Positions 9,701 through 19,012 of a stretch of DNA of 64,000 nt are shown here, piece after piece; within the stretch, counting starts at the first letter, position 1; each line of letters begins with the position of its first letter. A program made the translations under genes and the position numbers. Under the pieces are notes generated by a model. That model was not told the origin of the DNA, did not search any database, and saw only the letters and a program-made list of their open reading frames with translations. The stretch comes from Galbula dea (lineage: Eukaryota; Chordata; Aves; Piciformes; Galbulidae). The stretch covers positions 1,063,052 to 1,127,051 of the forward strand of contig VWZX01000996.1 in the NCBI GenBank assembly GCA_013399015.1. Reading direction: 5' to 3'.

Positions 9701-11928
9701 AAAGAATGATTTGCAGTGGCAGGAAAAGATTTGTCTTAGGAAACAATCCTGTTTGGCAGAGATGAACAGAGAAGACACAAGAGAGAAAGATAAAGAAAGA
9801 AAAAAGGAAGTGGCTGTGTGAGGTACAAAGAGAATATGCACAGGACAAGAGGAAACAGCCTCAAGTTGCACCAGGGGAACTTTAGGTTGAATACTAGGAA
9901 CAATTTCTTCCCCAAAGGGTTGTCAAGACAGTGGTGGAGTCACCATCCCTGGAGGGGTTGAAAAGCTCTGGAGATGTGGTGCTGAGGCCATGGGTTAGTG
10001 GTGACCTGGCAGTGCTGGGTTCATGGTTGGACTCCAGGATCTGAAAGGTCTTTTCCAACTTAAACCATTCTAGGATTCTTTTCCATGTACATCCTAAGAC
10101 AAGCACAGGACAGGTCTCCACGTGGCTGATCACTACCCAGTTTTGCCACCATGAACCACCAGCCTCATGCCACTACCTGGGTGGAGGGTTTTTGGGTGGG
10201 CCCAGAGCATCATCATCCCACTCTATGCTCCAGGGATGGGCAGAAACCTCCCCTGTGCTCATTGTACCTCACTGCTTCCCCAAGGGATCAGACAAAGTCC
10301 AGAAGGGAACATTTTGCATGCGATTCAAGGCTGGATGAGGCTGCTCATGGCACTGGAGCTACTTGGCAGCCAGACTCCATCCTCCCAGGCTGTGTCCACT
10401 CATGGCACTTGGAGAAGACCTGCCCCTAGCCCAGTGTGCCACCCGGGAGGGTTTATAGAGTCAGTATGGCTGGAAAGACCTCAGCATCCAGCCAACACTG
10501 CCATGCTCACCACCAAACCCCTTCCCCAAGCACCACATCTGTGTGGTTTCTGTCCCCAGTAAAGCCATGGCTCCAGCTGAAGGTGTCCTGAGGAGAAGGT
10601 TGAGGCCATTTGTCCCACCCTTGGCAGCACAGCCAGGACCCAACCTGAACACAAGCCCCTAGAACTGGGATTTTCACTGTGAGCTGCACAACTGAAACCT
10701 TCCCTTAATTCCCTTGGGCTCCCCAAAGAGGTGAGGAAGATGCTGAGCCCCAGGGTGAGCTCTGCACAGCAGCTACACTGAAGAGAGAGAAACCTCCTCT
10801 GCTTTCCAGTGAGTGCTGAGAGAGCTCCCATAACACCCCTGCAGAAATGTGGAGCCTTGGCCAAAGAAATGACATGATTTCTGCACTAAAACCCCTGTCC
10901 CCTGGTAACTTTGTCTTTACAAAGGCAAAGCTTTTCATCACTCTTCCTTTGTACCACAAGGAACTCAGGCTCTCCAGTTCAGGTGAATATTGTAGTCTTA
11001 CACCCTTGCTCACTGCTCACTTCAGCCCAACCTGACAGCCCAGAGTTCTATTTCTCTCTAGTAAAATTGAGATCTTTTTCATTCCTGTAAAATAAACCTC
11101 AGCTGGAGGGTCAGGCAGAAGAGCTGGGGGGAGCAGTGTACCTTGGCAGCAAAGGGAAGGTGGAAGGAGCTCCATGAAAGAGAAGAAAAGAGCAGAATCT
11201 TTCCCTAGATCTGGCTGCTCATGTCCATGTGTATAAGGAAAAAATCAGATTTGAGGAGACACCCACAGCTGCCTGGCTCCTGTCCCAGCTCATGAAGTGC
11301 TGCTTTACTTTTTATTACTTTATGCTTATTGAGTTGGGGACAAAAATGCTAATATTTCCCTAAAATATAACCCTTTTAAAAGTACTACCCAGAGACAAAG
11401 CTCTGCATTATTCTTCACTCTTTCAGGTGATGAATATTTGAAGAGCTGCAATAGGAGATTTCAATATTTATGGAGATTCATTTGATTTTCAGAAGAGGTT
11501 CTGTTCCTCCCCCAAAAAACCAAAAGCCAGGCTGATTTACACTGAGGCAGGCTGAGAAATAGCTCAAGCTGTGGCTGCACTCTAGAGCTTTGCTTCTGCA
11601 TCTGCATCCCCTCGGGGTCCCTGTAGCATCTCAGGGAGCTCTTCTCTCCTGGTGCCTTCCCAAGCCAGCAGCATTAGCTGCCTGCAGCCCATGGCTGGAT
11701 GCCTGATGCTGTGCTGTCCAGTGTCACTGCAGCATGGAAATCACAGTCTGCCCTCAGCCCTCCTTAAAATGCATCCCCCAGAGCTGCTGCTTCAGAAGCC
11801 ACGGAGAAGTTGCCCCAGGCTCTCTGGTGTTCCCTCAGTGCTGCTCAGCCAGGGTTCTGCTGCAGTCGGTACTCACCAGCCAGCTCCAGCACACAGAATG
11901 CAATCCAGAGAAGCTGCCTCCACTTCAT
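595..11928 (-). CDS. CD34: CD34 sialomucin, partial gene (exons 1-7 of about 8, last exon off the left edge)
   Basis: CD34 is a type I membrane sialomucin of haematopoietic progenitors and endothelium that affects adhesion and carries selectin ligands. Seven exons join in frame on the minus strand: 11877-11928, 5733-5867, 4677-4960, 4510-4587, 1867-2014, 1525-1565 and 595-759, giving 301 codons. Domain order is signal peptide, Ser/Thr/Pro-rich mucin stalk, a domain with six cysteines (three in each of two exons, as in mammalian CD34), a short stalk, one transmembrane helix and a basic membrane-proximal segment containing RRSWSP and GERL, which is almost identical to mammalian CD34. The mucin part has diverged, as expected for the family. 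The cytoplasmic tail exon (mammalian tail starts GEDPYY) was not found between 1 and 594, so it lies outside the window. All splice sites are GT-AG and all phases agree. PLXNA2 lies upstream in the same direction. Confidence 0.93.
1274..1349. repeat. 38-bp tandem duplication in CD34 intron 6
   Basis: Two adjacent near-identical 38-bp units begin at 1274 and 1312, each containing gctggtgctctcatggtgca. A third partial unit (gctggtgctt) follows. It is intronic and the rest of the intron shows nothing else. Confidence 0.85.
1525..1565 (-). CDS. CD34: CD34 exon 6: 41-nt juxtamembrane exon
   Basis: A short exon between an acceptor (CCCTTGCAG) and a donor (AAAAG|GTAAAA). It encodes [14 protein letters not shown] when joined to the G left over from exon 5. 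It is the only piece between exons 5 and 7 that restores the frame (phase 1 in, phase 0 out). It replaces the mammalian segment ISSKLQLMKKHQSDLKK and makes this stretch about four residues shorter. Sequence similarity is weak, so the assignment is mainly by phase and splice sites. Confidence 0.75.
1867..2014 (-). CDS. CD34: CD34 exon 5: second half of the cysteine domain
   Basis: 148 nt, acceptor TTTGCAG, donor GTCAGT, phase 0 in and phase 1 out. It encodes [16 protein letters not shown], later [12 protein letters not shown] and [15 protein letters not shown] followed by three to four residues, Cys and an LLL(V/I)L run is the most conserved extracellular motif of mammalian CD34. It supplies the last three of the six cysteines. 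Confidence 0.93.
2015..4509 (-). other. CD34 intron 4
   Basis: Between the two cysteine-domain exons. It contains a TA dinucleotide run (3473-3488), a two-copy 34-bp tandem repeat near 4217-4280 (unit with gggatcctcctgggactgct) and a short C run near 4363. I see no exon and no clear CR1 here. Confidence 0.6.
3473..3488. repeat. (TA)8 microsatellite
   Basis: Eight AT/TA dinucleotides in a row in CD34 intron 4. Confidence 0.95.
4510..4587 (-). CDS. CD34: CD34 exon 4: first half of the cysteine domain
   Basis: 78 nt, 26 codons, phase 0 at both ends, acceptor CCTCCCAG and donor GTGAGT. It encodes [20 protein letters not shown] followed by ESNTC, with three cysteines. The length and cysteine spacing match the mammalian CD34 exon (IKCSGIREV...GICLEQNKTSSC) residue for residue. 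N-E-S is a potential N-glycosylation site. Confidence 0.93.
4677..4960 (-). CDS. CD34: CD34 exon 3: main mucin domain
   Basis: About 94 residues, very rich in Ser, Thr, Pro and Gln ([16 protein letters not shown] and following), without cysteine: the O-glycosylated stalk. The donor is AAAG|GTGAGG. The 5' boundary is ambiguous, because the acceptor could be CTGAAG (exon to 4960) or CTGCAG six bases later (exon to 4954). Both keep the frame and differ by two alanines or similar residues, a tandem-acceptor arrangement that could produce both forms. The region is GC-rich and low in complexity compared with neighbouring introns. Confidence 0.82.
4961..5732 (-). other. CD34 intron 2
   Basis: No exon or repeat recognised. 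The end near exon 3 has the alternative acceptors described under exon 3. Confidence 0.55.
5733..5867 (-). CDS. CD34: CD34 exon 2: mucin-like Ser/Thr/Pro segment
   Basis: 135 nt, acceptor CTGCCCCCAG and donor GTAATT, phase 1 at both ends. The 45 encoded residues are dominated by Thr, Pro, Ser and Ala (for example [10 protein letters not shown]) and contain no cysteine, as expected for the O-glycosylated stalk. It follows the signal peptide directly in frame. Identification is by composition, phase and position between exon 1 and exon 3. Confidence 0.82.
7078..7198. repeat. Degenerate (CATCC)n repeat
   Basis: Repeated catcc/cccat pentamers with interruptions, related in motif to a shorter pure run at about 5920-5940. 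It lies in CD34 intron 1. Confidence 0.8.
7967..8027 (+). mobile_element. CR1 LINE 3' tail fragment
   Basis: The text 'ggacttgatgaccttagagg ... ccaacc ... ttctatga' is the typical 3' end of avian CR1. Only the last 60 bp or so are present, and a second, longer CR1 follows directly in the same orientation. Confidence 0.85.
8028..8419 (+). mobile_element. CR1 LINE fragment, 3' part
   Basis: About 390 bp of CR1 3' end, running from the 'ggctgagagagttggggttg' region through 'caggttgcccagagaggctg' to the terminal 'cattctaggattct'. It is truncated at the 5' side as usual for CR1, and antisense to CD34 in intron 1. Chance open frames on its minus strand are not genes. Confidence 0.93.
8870..9110 (+). 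mobile_element. CR1 LINE fragment
   Basis: Contains 'gcctggcccaggttgcccag', 'catccctggaacc' and the tail 'ccaacccaaagcattctagg'. 5'-truncated 3' end of CR1 in CD34 intron 1. Confidence 0.85.
9852..10080 (+). mobile_element. CR1 LINE fragment
   Basis: Contains 'accaggggaactttaggttg', 'caccatccctggaggggttg' and the tail 'ccattctaggattctt'. A CR1 subfamily different from that at 8028-8419. CD34 intron 1. Confidence 0.87.
11877..11928 (-). CDS. CD34: CD34 exon 1: start codon and signal peptide
   Basis: The ATG at 11926-11928 opens a hydrophobic leader, [18 protein letters not shown], with a basic N-terminus and a Trp/Leu/Ile/Phe core typical of a secretory signal peptide. The exon ends after 17 codons plus one base at a clean donor, GTGAGT (11871-11876). 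The start context has a purine at -3. The phase (1) fits exon 2. The leader is shorter than in human CD34 and not alignable with it, so identity rests on position, phase and function. No other start fits. Confidence 0.85.
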
Positions 11929-12155
11929 TACTTTTAAACTTCCCAGGAACACCATTCCTGCTCCCAGCTCCCACTCCAACTGCAATCTGCCTCTGACAGC
12001 TCTGGGCTTCTCAGTCTTGCAGCAGCTCTGAGCTCATGGAGCTTGGTTGGAGTTCAAGCCTTTGAGATCACTCGGTGGTGGGGTGGGTTTCTCTTCAGGG
12101 GTTGTGCTTATGCTTCAAGACTGTGAGGTGGAGTTTCTGGGACTTGATTTCCCAG

Positions 12156-12162
12156 TTTTATA
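12156..12162 (-). promoter_or_regulatory. CD34: Possible TATA box of CD34
   Basis: On the minus strand the sequence reads CATATAAAACT, a good TATA match, about 230 bp upstream of the CD34 start codon. This would put transcription start near 12,130 and give a 5'UTR of about 200 nt. Human CD34 is described as lacking a TATA box, so this may be coincidental. No transcript evidence is available. Confidence 0.3.
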
Positions 12163-13254
12163 TGGTTCATGGCAACCTCACTATCACTTAGGTAATTTTC
12201 TCCTCCCCACTTTCCTGCCAGTGCTTCAAAACAAACAAAAGAGCAACCCTCTCCCCAGTGAAGGATCCCAAAGCCTCACCGGGTTTAACTCTTTCCAGAG
12301 TGCTGCTTGCTTTCCTGCTGCAGGGAAAGCAGGGAGACAATGTGCTCCAGCTGGGAGGAAGGATTACAGTGGAGCTGGCTGCTAAACTTCCCTCAATGCA
12401 AAGTAAACACAAGCTGATGAGAGCAGAGGAGAGGAGAAAGCCCAAGTCCAGGCATTCCAGGGCAATGCTGTGGAAAAGGGAAACTCTGAAAACTGGCTTC
12501 AGAACCAGGAAATTTTCTCAGCAAATTAAGCAAGGAACTCAAGGATGCAAAATCATCACTGACCTGAAGAGAAGTAACTCCATTAGCTTCACTAAATTGA
12601 CTTTGATCAAACAGAGAGCATGAGTGAAGTGGCTGAGAGAAGGTCTGGGGGAGAAGGAAAACCCAGAGGCAAAAACTTCTGTGGAAAACCTGAAGCAGAA
12701 GAAGGACTTGAGACTAATAAATAACATCCTGGAGCTCATTTCCATGGACAACACATGACAGAAACATTAAAACCAGCAGAGAAATACTGACTGCAGTTTT
12801 CTTACCAGGTTGAACTTTCCCAAGTGGAAATGCTTGGCCCTGGCTCTGGCTCTGCAGTGGCTGCACCACAGGCACCAGCTCCAGACCTGGCAGGAGGAGG
12901 GATGCTGTGCAGCAGGCAGGGAACAGGGATGAGTCCATGCATCCATCCATGGCCTGAAAGAAACAGGAATATCTCCAGAAGGATTGATTACAAAAATGCT
13001 TGTTTCAATGCTTTTGTTCTTGTTTTTATGTCTGGGGACACCATGGGCAGCAGAAATGTCAGAGGAATAATAGGGGCCTTTAGGAATAAAAAAAAATTAG
13101 AGCTATTATCACTTGGGAAACTAATCTCTGGATCCTTCCTTCTCATTGCAGCTGAATGATGTGGACACTGAAGGAGTCATTGCTAACAGGAAATCAGAAA
13201 TGAGGTGACCAGCAAACTACCAATGGAATGAAGAACCATGAAGCACTTGCTCAT

Positions 13255-13655
13255 GGCTTTAGGATCTCTCCACACAAGGAGACTCCACAGCCTCTCTGGG
13301 CAGCCTGGGCCAGGGCTCCAACACCCTCACAACAAACAAGCTTCTCCTCCTGCTCAGCTGAAACCTCCTGGCTTCCAGTTTGTGCCCAGTGCCCCTGGGG
13401 CTGCTCCTGGGCACCACTGAGCAGAGTCTGACCCCAGCCTCTTGCCCCCAGCCTTCAGCTCTTGCTCAGCATTGAGCAGCTCCCCTCTGGGGCTGCTCTT
13501 CTGCAGGCTAAGCAGCCCCAGGGCTTCTCCGCCTTTCCTCCTGCCAGAGCTGCTCCAGTGCCCTCAGCATCTTCCTAGCCTCTGCTGGACTCTCTCCAGC
13601 AGTTCCTTGTCTCTCTGGAACTGGGGAGCCCAGAACTGGACCCAGGCAAAACAGA
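13255..13655 (-). mobile_element. CR1 LINE fragment
   Basis: On the minus strand a roughly 400-bp CR1 3' region. On the plus strand 'ctctctgggcagcctgggcc', 'agggctccaacaccctcac' and the block around 13,540-13,640 are the reverse complement of CR1. It lacks the extreme 3' end. Confidence 0.88.
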
Positions 13656-14684
13656 GGGGGAAGAGAACCTCAGCTGCTGGTCATTCTACTTAATGCTTGG
13701 AAAATGTACTTTGGTACAAAACACAAGTGAGCTGCAGGAAAAGAATAAACCAAACCAGCTCATGCCAAGCCTCTTGTTTGCACAGATTGACTCTGGACCA
13801 TGAACTGATCCAGTCCCCTGTGCTCCCCAGCTCCCCTCAGGGGCTCTCCCCACCTCCCCCCTGGGTTTCCTGCCATTCTCCTCCAGTGCTGCTCCAAGCT
13901 CCTGAATGAAAGAAACCAACAGATCCATCCGGGTTTGGCTGCTGGTTTTGTTTCACCTTTCAAAACCAGACTAAAAATAGAGAGCTGGCCTAAGAATAGC
14001 CCATGAGCAGCTCTGCCAGCCAGCAAGCACAGGAAGCTCAGGGCTTTGGTTTCCAGTGGAAGTCAGGCTGTGATTAACTGCCATTCCCTGTGTCACAGCT
14101 GAAGGCTTCCACTCAGACCAGTGCCCACTGTGTGCACTCAGAGCCTTGGAGCCCCTTGCAGGACAGTGCCTCAGCTAAGCATGGCACATGAGGTAAACCT
14201 CACATATCCTCAAATGGAGAGCCAAAACCCCCCCAGATCAGCTACTTATTAAGACTGTTCTTTAATTGAAAGCACTATCTTCAGAGGATTTTAGAGGAGA
14301 GCCCTAGCAATGATTCCACCCATCCAACTTCTCTGCTTTTTGAGCCTCCTCTGCAGGCATCACTGTGATCCCCACTAGGGCCATGGAGCAGAGGGTGATA
14401 GCAGTGGGACACTGCCTGCCTCCAGCACAGCTCCAGAGCCTAAGCAGCACTGATCCAGCCTAACCAGGAGCAGGTCAGGCTTTGTGTTAGTGTTTCTTCA
14501 CAGTCCTGTTTCAGAGATGGTGGGAATTGGGCAAGCTCTCCAGTTGGAGTGTGCGTGCCTGTGTGTACACATCTCCAAGCACACTCCAAATATTGAGAAC
14601 ATCCAGCTGGATCCAGCCTCTGCAGTTACTTCCAGCTGTTTACTCAATGAGTGTGAACTTTCAGGCTTTGATTACTTTGAGGGT

Positions 14685-14848
14685 GTTGGAGCCCTGGCCC
14701 AGGCTGCCCAGAGATGCTGTGGAGTGATTCCCAAGGCAGCTGGAGGTGACCCTGGGCAAGCTGCTGTGGGTGACCCTGCTGGAGCAGGGGGTTGGACTGG
14801 CTGATCCCCAGAGGTCCCTTCTAGCCCCACCAAGCTGGGACTCTGTGG
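14685..14848 (+). mobile_element. CR1 LINE fragment, 3' end
   Basis: 'gttggagccctggcccaggc' through 'ggggttggactggctgatcc' and 'aggtcccttctagcccc'. Same subfamily as 13255-13655 and 57440-57660, in opposite orientation. Confidence 0.85.
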
Positions 14849-15736
14849 GTAGAAGACAACACCTTTTTCCACTCACAGGGCTCTCCACTTAAGCCTCTGT
14901 TTAAAATGACCTGAGCACACTGCAAACAAACACTGCAGAATTATTTCCTCCTTTCAGCCCCCTAACAAATCTTGATAGTTAAAAACTGAAAAGCCAAAAG
15001 AAGAAACATGCACTTGAATTCTCTCAGAAGCAGCCTGTGTCAGCTGGGTAAGATTAACAACAACTGAGCCAATTCCAGCTAAACATTCAGAGGCTCAAAT
15101 GTCCAAGTTTCCACCAGCAGAGCGGTGAAGGTTTGTTCACATCGACTGGGAAAGTGCCCAACTCTTTAAGGGTGATTTAATTGAATTGTGAATGATGCAA
15201 TGGACATATGGCTAGGAAGCTATATGCCAGGAAGCATGTTTTCTGTAAGTATTTTAGCAGGCAGATGGCATACAATAGTTTTGGAGCAGTCATTTCCTCA
15301 CCTCTGAGAAGTTGCTATTTTGGACAGATGAAATAATTCGATTCTCACCATCCCTCCCAAGACACCAGCACTGCTGACCCTGAGAATGTGCAGCATCAGG
15401 GGATTATTTCTGTACCAAATCCCATCAAACCAACCCAGCCACCTCACACTGCCCCACTGCCATCCAGGACTCACAAAGCAGTTTAGTTAACTTTCCCACT
15501 TCCATGGAAAGCAAGAGAGCAGCTAGTGCCTCGCAGCACTCCCACGGCATGGGCGAGAGCACAGGCACGTGGAAGCACTTGGAGCAAAGCCACCCCACAG
15601 CCAAACCCCCAAAGCCAAATGTTTTGCATCTCAACCCTCAGCCTTAGCAACCAAACCACATCACTTCCCAGACAGACCAAGGCTTTCTGGGAATTACAGC
15701 CCATCTCCTGCAGCCACAACACTCAGGCCTCTGAGG

Positions 15737-15813
15737 AACTGCTGCTGGGGGAGGTCCAGCTCCCAGGAGCAGCATGAAGACCTGCTGCAGGAGGTCCAGC
15801 TCCCAGGAGAGGT
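15737..15813. repeat. Two-copy 40-bp tandem duplication
   Basis: The motif gaggtccagctcccaggag recurs at 15751 and 15791 with similar flanks, so the unit is 40 bp. Confidence 0.8.
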
Positions 15814-18800
15814 ATGAGCATCCCTACCCCAGTACAGTGTGGGACAGGTAGAGCAGAGCATGAAGATCCAACTGAAATGGTGTTTGAGTGAAGTTTGGGT
15901 TATTTCTCCTCATAAATCCTCTTAGATTCTGTTGGGACAACATCTCCTGTGTGTTAACAGGAGGCACAGGACCAAATCCTGACCAGAGCTGGGCAGGGAG
16001 AGCTCCTGTTCACTGCTGACACAGGACACAAGCTCTCTGCTCCCAGCACATGTCTCCTGAGGAAGGAGCCAACTGGGATTCATCTAAGAAAGGGCAAAGA
16101 GCTCCAACACTTCCCTAATATTATCATCCAGATCTCCATTTCCTTAAGAACTTGTCACTTATTTGCTTTATTGTGTTTGGTTTTGCACTTCATCATCTTT
16201 GTATTGTTAAGTCCTGGGGCAGGAAATGTTTCCTCCAGGAGCATTTCAGAACCTACATCCTGAGAGCCCTAGCAAGGCAGCCTTTGTGCAAAGGCTCTTC
16301 TGCAGAGATGATTGTGCCTTGAGTTCTACATCAGAGCCACATCTGCTTCTCCTGCTCCTGGAAGAGCTACTCAGCCCTGAGGGAACCTCCCTGTACCTGC
16401 CCTCCACCACAGGAGGATGCTGGCTGAGACCTCTCTTGCTCCTTCACCTCACCCTTACCTGTGGCTCCAAATCAAAGTTCTCCCTCAGCTCCTTTCTTCA
16501 GAACCTCAGAGGAAATCCTCCTGGCTCAGCAAGAAGGCTGCCTTTTGTCTGGGCTCTCAAAGCTACTTCCAACCTGAATGCACAGAGCCTTTGATAGCCA
16601 TCATTTAGGGAAGAGCTCTGCCTGTCCACACCACTGTTTAGCTAGGGGTTTGTACTTCAGCTTTTAAGTCTTATTTAAATACAGTTCTCAGAATTAAAGG
16701 CCAAATATATTCCTTAACCTCTTTCTTGCCTCTTCATAATCCTTGCAACTGCATTTTACATGTGCCAAGTGATTTATCACCCCCTTTGCACAGCTCCTGC
16801 TTATTCATTTACACTCAGAGTCATTCCTCAGAGAGACACAGCTGAAAAAAACCCCCAGAATATCCAACTTTTGATCTATAAATGATATATTTTAGAAAGC
16901 TCTGGGATGCATGGTTGCTTCAACTACAACAGACTTGATAAAAAGAAGTAGATGAAAACAAATTGCTTCATGTGATTATGCCACCCAAAAAATCAATACC
17001 TTCAGATAATAAAGCAAATCTGAAGCATACACATGAGCACCTTCAGCAAACCACATGGTGGATAAATTGCTGCAGACTTCTGTGCCTTTAACTTCTACTT
17101 GGAGATTGTTGGTTCAAATCTAATCAAGCCTGTGCTCACTCACCACCTTCTGCCTCTTCAGCACTTTGCAGGCTATTCCCAGCTCCTTCATCGAGCTTTA
17201 AGGGGCAGGTTACAACCTAAATCAAGTCACTTAAGCATTTTTTTTCCCCCCATGAAACTGTTCCCCAGTTGCATATTTTCTGCAGCAAATCCTGGGGATG
17301 GAATGAATCAGGAGGAATTGCCTTGAGAAAACAAGGGAAGCTTTGGCAAAGCCAGCAGCCTACAAAAAAACCCCAGCAGCTTCTCCAAGGTACAAGGGCT
17401 GAGGTCTGAAGGTGGAGAAGAAAACTCTGGCAGAAGATGTGCAAAGAGCCAGAGCTGCTGGTGTGACCTGGAAATAGCCTGCAGCACACTGAACACCCCC
17501 AGCAGGAAAACACTGCAAGCACCCAAGGAAAAGGGCTAAATAAAAACCTTTGTGGCCTTGGAAAGGAATTCCTCCTGGCTTTGGGATGGCAGGAACCAGA
17601 ACTAGAGAGGTGATACCTCACCAGGAGCAGACAGGGTCCCAGAGAGCTCTGCAGCACCCAGCACATCTCACCATCCACATGGGGAGAGGGAGCCCATCAT
17701 CTCCCCTCAGAGAGAGCAAGAACAAGCAACAACACCAAAACCTAGCTGAAAACTCCTTCAAAAGGTGATTTAGTCAGGGTGAGAGGCCTGCCTCTCACCA
17801 ACACCATGAGAACACCTCAGAAAGAGCAATAGGGTCCTTACTCAGCTGTGTAGGGTGGAGATGGGTCACTCCTGCCTGCACGGGGACTAAGCAGTAGCAG
17901 TTGGTCTGTCACCCAGTGAACCTCCCCAGCACAGAAAGGGCATCAGGACAAGGGGAGGAGACACAAACTTGATTTAATTAAACAACAAAAGTGATATTTA
18001 CAGAAATATGAAGTATAAAAAAGATGATAAAAGTTGTAATCAAGCCAGTGAAGGAACAGCAGCCACAGTAAGGGGGAAAACAGCCTCAGGAGCAGCAGAA
18101 TGAAGAAGGGCAGAGCCAGGAACATCAAGATCAAACCCCACCCCAAGCAAACTTTGATATTGAGCATGATCCTGGTGGTCTGGGACACACCTGGAGCCAA
18201 CTCAGCTCAGCTGTGCTGGCTGACTGCAAGCTGCTCATGACCTGCAGCCTAGGAGCCTCTCCTGGCTAAATGGGGACAACTAGGTACAGCTGAGCTCTCA
18301 GGAGTGGGATTCCTGGTGGCACCTGGGGGTGTGTTGGAGTGATGAGATACCCTCCAAAGGGTTGGGGTTTGTTTCTCTGGAGACATGCCCATTTGTTTGG
18401 GTATAGAGAGAATGACAAGTAGCTGCAGGGATAGAAGGCAGTGAAGAGGAGAGGACAGAGATGAACTAGTCAAGTTTCTGTTCCTATCCATCATGACTTT
18501 GGGGCTGAACCAGACAGTCATTAACCTGGCTGAGTTCATTGACTGCTTCTCGTTGCTGCACCATCCAAAGTACTTAACTGTAACAAACAGCAGCACCACA
18601 AAACACCAATAAAAATCATTAAAGCATAAGTCCCCTAATTTAGCACAAAGATTAGCTTCTCCATCCAGATCTGCAGGCTGCTGAGTGCAATTTATTTCTC
18701 CCATTTATGGATGTCATATGAACATGCAAGCTGGATTCATTGCTTGGGCTTTCCACCCTCCAGCAGCGAGGCTGCATGAAGTCCATCTTGCTGACAGACC

Positions 18801-18897
18801 CAGCAAAGGGGATCTGAGGCATGAGAGCTGCTTCATTTCATCCTGAACTCCCAGACAAAGGCTATTTGCAATGCTGTGCATTTTAAATGGCATGAAA

Positions 18898-19012
18898 TGA
18901 TAGGATCAGAGAAGCACTTGTGTTGGAAAAGATCCTGGAGCCCAACTGTAAACCCAGCAGTGCCAAGGCACCACTAAGCCATGTCACCAGGCAGCACATC
19001 TCCATCTCCTTT
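18898..19012 (-). mobile_element. CR1 LINE 3' tail fragment
   Basis: Reverse complement of a CR1 tail: 'gataggatcagagaagcact', 'gatcctggagcccaactg' and 'caccactaagccatgtcacc'. Diverged and short. Confidence 0.7.

Larger units (their letters stand above)
5868..11876 (-). other. CD34 intron 1
   Basis: The largest CD34 intron, about 6 kb. It contains degenerate CATCC pentanucleotide repeats (5920-5940 and 7080-7200) and four CR1 fragments, all on the plus strand and therefore antisense to CD34. The remaining sequence, including an AT-rich stretch at about 11,290-11,520, shows no coding evidence. Confidence 0.6.
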
